A model generated the notes under the pieces. The model was given only the letters and a program-made list of their open reading frames with translations. It did no database searches and had not been told where the DNA came from. From Hebobacterum sp964559435 (lineage in GTDB: Bacteria > Armatimonadota > Hebobacteria > Hebobacterales > Hebobacteraceae), in assembly GCA_964559435.1 (NCBI GenBank), contig CAZLHI010000006.1, positions 1 to 64,000 on the forward strand: a stretch of DNA of 64,000 nt, in the 5' to 3' direction. This document shows, one piece after another, positions 60,198-64,000 of the stretch (within the stretch, counting starts at the first letter, position 1; each line of letters begins with the position of its first letter). The position numbers were made by a program, and so were the translations under genes.

Positions 60198-61174
60198 AAG
60201 ACAGCGCCAACTTAGATGTGCTCGCCCTCCCTTCTGTCGCCGAACATGAGCGGTGGCTGCGGGCCAAGCGCCGGCAACTGACACGCCTGCTGGGCGGCTT
60301 ACCCACAAAGGAAGCTCTCAACGCGCATGTCATGCGGCGGCAGGAGGAGCCGAAACGCATCATCGAGTGGGTGAGCTACGAGGCCGAGCCGGGAGAGGTC
60401 ATACCCGCCATTATGCTGATTCCGCGTCGCCGGACCCCGCCGCTGCCTGCCGTCATCTGCCACCACCAGCACGCCGGGCAGTACCACCTCGGCAAGAGCG
60501 AGGTGGTCGGCTGGGCCGGCAGCCCGCAGCAGGCATATGCAGCCGAGCTGTGCGCCCGCGGTTATGTCACCTTCGCCCCCGACGCAATCGGCTTCGAGGA
60601 GCGGAGCCATCCCAGCCTCTCCGGCCCGGAGTACGAGCGGTTCCTGGCACATGAACTCTTGCTGAAGGGCCTCACGCTTCAGGGCAAGATGATTTGGGAT
60701 GTGATGAGGGCGGTGGACTACCTGGCATCCCGCGATGAGGTGGACTCTGAACGCATCGGGATGATGGGACACTCGCTCGGAGCAGCCGAGACGTGGTTCT
60801 CTATGGCGCTGGAGCCGCGGATTGCTGCAGGGGCCGCAAGCTGTGGGACGACAACATACGCGGCCGTCCTGGCGGCGGAAAAGTACCACAACTATGGCTT
60901 CTACGTTCCCGGGATTCTGAAGTGGGGCGACCTATCGGAAGTCGTCTCCATGATTGCGCCCCGCCCTTTCCTCATCCTAGCAGGACAAAACGACCGCGGC
61001 TTCCCGGTCTCGGGCGCGAAGCAAGTGGCCGCGCGGGCTGGCATGCTGTATCGCCGACTGGGGCGGCCGCAGGCATTGGAGCTTGTCGTTTCTGCCGCCG
61101 GGCACGAACTCACCGAAGAGATGCGCAGCCGCGCCTACCACTGGTTCGACCGCTGGTTCCAGGCACGTGTGTGA
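60194..61174 (+). CDS. Alpha/beta hydrolase, dienelactone-hydrolase-like
   Basis: A 326-residue hydrolase starting at GTG 60194, which overlaps the ald stop (GTGA) and has GGAGG upstream. The nucleophile elbow is GMMGHSLGAAET (Ser near 196), preceded by VICHHQHAGQY at the oxyanion region, with acid LAGQNDRGFP and catalytic His in SAAGHELTEEM. The N-terminal helical region (HERWLRAKRRQLTRLLGGLP) resembles acetylxylan-esterase-like and DLH-related proteins. The substrate is unknown; coupling to ald may be incidental. The usual secretion signal is absent. Confidence 0.85.
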   Translation: MKDSANLDVLALPSVAEHERWLRAKRRQLTRLLGGLPTKEALNAHVMRRQEEPKRIIEWVSYEAEPGEVIPAIMLIPRRRTPPLPAVICHHQHAGQYHLGKSEVVGWAGSPQQAYAAELCARGYVTFAPDAIGFEERSHPSLSGPEYERFLAHELLLKGLTLQGKMIWDVMRAVDYLASRDEVDSERIGMMGHSLGAAETWFSMALEPRIAAGAASCGTTTYAAVLAAEKYHNYGFYVPGILKWGDLSEVVSMIAPRPFLILAGQNDRGFPVSGAKQVAARAGMLYRRLGRPQALELVVSAAGHELTEEMRSRAYHWFDRWFQARV

Positions 61175-61250
61175 AGACGACCGCATCGGCCTGATGGTTA
61201 CAGAGCAGGACTGCCAGCCAGCCTGGAGGTCCGGGCCTCCCACAAAAAGA

Positions 61251-61279
61251 CGCTGCGTCCGGGAAACCCGAACGCAGCG
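61251..61279. terminator. Hairpin after the hydrolase gene
   Basis: cgctgcgtccggg (61251-61263) pairs with cccgaacgcagcg (61267-61279), one mismatch, with loop aaa. It is preceded by acaaaaaga, so on the minus strand it would be followed by a T-run. It lies 76 bases after the hydrolase stop and probably separates that transcript from proB. Confidence 0.5.
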
Positions 61280-61364
61280 CGGACCAGGGGCACGCAGAGG
61301 CGTGTCCAGTGTCTTAATGCCACATTATGGCCGCTTTTCTCATGACTTTTGTAGCTGGCCTTGT

Positions 61365-61393
61365 TCGACAGCCGCCGCACAAAGTGCTAGAAT
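61365..61393 (+). promoter_or_regulatory. Sigma-70-type promoter for proB
   Basis: TCGACA at 61365-61370, a 17-base spacer and TAGAAT at 61388-61393, one mismatch from consensus in each hexamer. The GTG start of proB follows at 61413, so the leader is only about 13 bases. Confidence 0.65.
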
Positions 61394-61412
61394 CTCGCCT
61401 GAGGTCCTGACA

Positions 61413-62552
61413 GTGGTCGCAGCCCGCTCTCAGCTAGGTCAGGCGTCCCGCCTCATCGTGAAGCTCGGGTCCCGGGTGGTGACGACCCCGGAAGGCGACG
61501 TAGACGAGTGCCACCTCTCCCACCTCGCCGAGCAGATCGCTGAGCTGACGCAGGCCGGCAAAGAGGTCGTGGTCGTCACGAGCGGCGCCATCCGAGCAGG
61601 GCGAAACCAGCTCAGCATTCGGAATCAGCGGATGGACCTGCCCGCCCGCCAGGCAGCTGCAGCCGTGGGCCAGATAGAACTCATGTGGCGCTACCGGGAG
61701 GTCTTCGGCCGGGTCAACCAGCAGATTGCCCAAGTGCTACTGACACAGGCCGAGCTTTCCGACTTCCGCCGCTACCTGCATCTGCGCAATACTCTTACAA
61801 CACTCCTGCGAGAGTACGAAGTTGTGCCGGTGCTGAATGAGAACGATTCGGTCTCGGCACAAGGAGTGCAGATCGGAGAGAACGACCGACTCGCCGCCGT
61901 CGTCGCCTCCAAGCTGGATGCGGACTTGCTGTTATCTTTGTCCGATGTGGCCGGCTACTTCGACGGCGATCCCAACCGCGATCCGAGCGCGAAGCTCATT
62001 TCCGTGGTGGAGGAGATCACCCCGGAGATGGAGCGAAAGGCGGCCGACACTGCTGGTCTCGCCGGCCGCGGCGGGATGCGGACCAAAGTCGAATCGGCCG
62101 GCATCGCCATGAACGCTGGCGTCATCATGGTGATCGCCCACGGCCGGGAGCCGGATGTCATACGACGCATCATGCGAGGCGAGGAGATTGGCACCATATT
62201 CGTCCCGAAGCTTGCGAAGATGCGCTCGCGGAAGCGCTGGATCGCCTATGCGGCCGTGCCCAAGGGACAAGTGATCGTGGACGAAGGCGCAGCGCGTGCC
62301 CTTGTCGAGGAGGGCAAGAGCCTTCTGCCGGTCGGGATCGTGAACGCCGAAGGCGAGTTCGAGGCCGGCGACATGGTGACGGTGGCCGTAGACGAGACGG
62401 GGGGGCGGCATGAGATTGCTCGCGGCCTGACGAACTACGACGCTCGGGATTTAAGAAGAATCCAAGGCTGTAGGTCGAAAGATATCGTCAAACGACTGGG
62501 GCACAGAGATTTCGACGAAGCCATCCACCGAGACAATCTCGTCGTCCTCTAA
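61413..62552 (+). CDS. proB: Glutamate 5-kinase with PUA domain
   Basis: A 379-residue kinase catalysing the first step of proline synthesis. Kinase domain: RLIVKLGSRVVTTPEGDVD, EVVVVTSGAIRAGRNQL, VLNENDSVSAQGVQIGENDRLAAVVA, LLSLSDVAGYFDGDPNRDP, and GRGGMRTKVESAGIAMNAGV. The C-terminal PUA domain (VIVDEGAARALVEEGKSLLP, GLTNYDARDLRRIQGCRSKD) is present. The frame extends upstream to 61083, but that region contains the hydrolase end and the promoter, so I use GTG 61413. proA is not adjacent; the next gene is a 2-oxoacid oxidoreductase. Confidence 0.94.
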   Translation: MVAARSQLGQASRLIVKLGSRVVTTPEGDVDECHLSHLAEQIAELTQAGKEVVVVTSGAIRAGRNQLSIRNQRMDLPARQAAAAVGQIELMWRYREVFGRVNQQIAQVLLTQAELSDFRRYLHLRNTLTTLLREYEVVPVLNENDSVSAQGVQIGENDRLAAVVASKLDADLLLSLSDVAGYFDGDPNRDPSAKLISVVEEITPEMERKAADTAGLAGRGGMRTKVESAGIAMNAGVIMVIAHGREPDVIRRIMRGEEIGTIFVPKLAKMRSRKRWIAYAAVPKGQVIVDEGAARALVEEGKSLLPVGIVNAEGEFEAGDMVTVAVDETGGRHEIARGLTNYDARDLRRIQGCRSKDIVKRLGHRDFDEAIHRDNLVVL

Positions 62553-62586
62553 GCGGCGGGGGTCCGTCGAAGGCCGGGAGCCGGCG

Positions 62587-63669
62587 ATGTCAATCCCGCG
62601 CGGCAAACGGATATTGATGAGGGGGAACGAAGCACTCGCCCAGGCCGCCATAGACGCGGGGTGCCGAGCCTTCTTCGGCTATCCCATCACGCCGCAGAAC
62701 CAGATACCAGACTACTTCGCGCGGCACATGCCGGAGGTGGGCGGGGTGTTCCTCCAGGCGGAGAGCGAACTCGCGGCCATCAACATGGTCTACGGTGCCG
62801 CGGCCGCGGGTACCCGGGTCATGACGGCTTCCTCCAGCCCCGGCATCAGCCTCAAGCAGGAAGGCATTTCGTATCTCGCCCAGTCGGAATTGCCCTGTGT
62901 CATCGTCAACATCATGCGAGGCGGGTCAGGGCTTGGCAATATCGCTCCCGCACAGGCCGACTATTTCCAATCCGTCAAGGGCGGAGGGCACGGCGATTAT
63001 CGGACGCTGGTGCTGGCCCCGTGGTCGGTTCAGGAGCTGTACGACCTCACTCGAGAGGCCTTCGACATCGCGGACCGCTACCGGAACCCCGTGCTGATCC
63101 TCGGGGACGCCCTCCTCGGGCAGATGATGGAGCCGATGGTCATTCCCGAGGAGGTCGTTGATCCCGCGAAGCTTCCGCGCAAACCCTGGGCCACAGATGG
63201 TGCGAACGGCCGCCCGAGGAACATCATCAACTCGCTGTACATCAAGGAGCCCGACCTGGAGGAGGTGAATCTCCGGATCAACGCTCGCTACGAAGAAGCC
63301 GCGAAGAACGAGGTCCGCTTCGCAGAGGAGCACCTGGAGGACGCGGAACTCGCCATTGTCGCCTACGGCACCGCTGCCCGCGTCGCCGTCACGGCCCTAG
63401 AGGAGGCCCGCAAGGAAGGGCTGCGAGTGGGTCTCATGCGTCCGATCAGTCTCTACCCGTTCCCGTCAGACGAGATGTCCTCCTTGGCCGATCGGGTCCG
63501 GGCGATCCTGGTGGCGGAACTGAGCCTCGGACAGCTTGTTGAGGACGTGCGGCTGGCGGTCGCAGGGCGCTGCCCCGTCCACCTTCTGGGGCGTTCGGGC
63601 GGAGTGATCATCACACCGATGGAGATGGTCGAGGCTCTGGCACAGCTTGCTGACCGCGGCCAGGCATAG
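62587..63669 (+). CDS. 2-oxoacid:ferredoxin oxidoreductase alpha subunit (VorB-type)
   Basis: A 360-residue alpha subunit of the ketoisovalerate or 2-oxoglutarate ferredoxin oxidoreductase family: NEALAQAAIDAGCRAFFGYPITPQNQIPDYF, FLQAESELAAINMVYGAAAAGTRVMTASSSPGISLKQEG, MRGGSGLGNIAPAQADYFQ and LILGDALLGQMMEPM. It carries the pyrimidine-binding domain that completes the thiamine pyrophosphate site with the next subunit. VorB-type assignment rests on VYGAAAAG and FAEEHLEDAELAIVAYGTAAR. The gamma and delta (ferredoxin) subunits are not in the window; a delta-like gene is missing upstream. Confidence 0.92.
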   Translation: MSIPRGKRILMRGNEALAQAAIDAGCRAFFGYPITPQNQIPDYFARHMPEVGGVFLQAESELAAINMVYGAAAAGTRVMTASSSPGISLKQEGISYLAQSELPCVIVNIMRGGSGLGNIAPAQADYFQSVKGGGHGDYRTLVLAPWSVQELYDLTREAFDIADRYRNPVLILGDALLGQMMEPMVIPEEVVDPAKLPRKPWATDGANGRPRNIINSLYIKEPDLEEVNLRINARYEEAAKNEVRFAEEHLEDAELAIVAYGTAARVAVTALEEARKEGLRVGLMRPISLYPFPSDEMSSLADRVRAILVAELSLGQLVEDVRLAVAGRCPVHLLGRSGGVIITPMEMVEALAQLADRGQA

Positions 63670-63671
63670 AG

Positions 63672-64000
63672 ATGGCAGTCCAGAAGCAGCAGCCAACCGT
63701 TTTCGACCGCCCGCAGGCCCTGGAGCCGGTTCGCATGCACTACTGCCCGGGGTGCACGCACGGCATTGTCCACCGGCTCGTCGCGGAGGTCATGGACGAG
63801 TTCGACCTGTCCGGGCGCGCGGTGGGCATCGCGTCGGTCGGCTGCTCGGTGTTCGCCTACAACTACTTCGCCTGTGACATGATCGAGGCGGCCCACGGCC
63901 GCGCGCCCGCGGTCGCAACCGGGCTGAAGCGGGTGCGGCCCGAGCTATTCACGTTCGCTTACCAAGGCGACGGCGACCTCGCGTCCATCGGCATCGCGGA
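63672..64000 (+). CDS. 2-oxoacid:ferredoxin oxidoreductase beta subunit, N-terminal part
   Basis: The first 109 codons of the thiamine pyrophosphate-binding partner, truncated by the window edge. It has HYCPGCTHGIVHRLVAEVMDE, GIASVGCSVFAYNYFACDM, EAAHGRAPAVATGLKRVRPE and the TPP motif GDGDLASIGIA. It starts two bases after the alpha subunit stop. KorB and VorA are the closest types I recognise. Confidence 0.92.
   Translation, partial: MAVQKQQPTVFDRPQALEPVRMHYCPGCTHGIVHRLVAEVMDEFDLSGRAVGIASVGCSVFAYNYFACDMIEAAHGRAPAVATGLKRVRPELFTFAYQGDGDLASIGIA

Noticed and set aside
1..64000. CRISPR arrays, insertion sequences, prophage or integrase genes
   Set aside because: No direct-repeat array with regular spacers, no transposase or integrase motifs, and no attachment-site pair could be recognised.

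Overview
The window is a high-GC, gene-dense bacterial chromosome segment. One run of 10 N (8202-8211) shows it is a scaffold, probably from a metagenome-assembled genome. The combination of an SLH-domain outer-membrane porin with a collagen-like hinge, a DUF4127 protein, and a rpmE-DUF1385-prfA-prmC-sua5 block suggests a diderm lineage of the Terrabacteria type, such as Armatimonadota or a neighbouring candidate phylum. This assignment is inference from gene content. I see no tRNA, rRNA, transposase, integrase or CRISPR array.

Layout. 0-6.1 kb: a conserved hypothetical gene, a TIM-barrel oxidoreductase-like gene, then four class I SAM-methyltransferase genes head to tail, the first fused to a GNAT acetyltransferase. 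6.3-9.5 kb: a secreted protein behind a near-consensus promoter, a half-size TauE/SafE protein, and infC-rpmI-rplT on the minus strand; infC appears to start at ATC. 9.6-12.9 kb: a TPR-array protein and a secreted Ig-like-domain protein. 13-17.2 kb: a complete pstSCAB-phoU phosphate operon. 17.4-24.9 kb: a nitroreductase, cysK, two sugar-type ABC permeases without a binding protein or ATPase, a zinc-ribbon membrane protein, a GNAT, mntP and an unknown 379-residue protein.

24.9-31 kb: an orphan 1,315-residue P-loop ATPase resembling the BrxC/PglY (DUF6079-type) proteins of BREX phage defence, a D-amino-acid aminotransferase-like gene, and a TauE/SafE exporter behind a perfect 12-6-12 palindromic operator. 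31-40.7 kb: one minus-strand operon for a Cys-type molybdenum formate dehydrogenase (aldolase, alcohol dehydrogenase, fdhD, NuoE-like subunit, a NuoF-GltD fusion, catalytic subunit, mobA). The fused subunit could allow electron bifurcation between NAD, NADP and ferredoxin. 40.9-47.5 kb: a sugar-nucleotide-type epimerase, a second zinc alcohol dehydrogenase, a membrane glycosyltransferase-like protein, and a 1,030-residue fusion of PqqD-like, radical SAM, ArsM-like methyltransferase and DUF5714 domains.

47.7-64 kb: DUF4127 (promoter visible, apparent ATC start), an XRE regulator, rpmE-DUF1385-prfA-prmC-sua5, a second nitroreductase, a Tyr/Trp-rich secreted protein, the SLH porin, alanine dehydrogenase plus an alpha/beta hydrolase, proB, and a VorB/VorA-type 2-oxoacid:ferredoxin oxidoreductase cut by the window edge. 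The strongest leads for something undescribed are the radical SAM-ArsM-DUF5714 fusion, the NuoF-GltD formate dehydrogenase subunit, the orphan BREX-like ATPase, and the palindromic operator before tauE.
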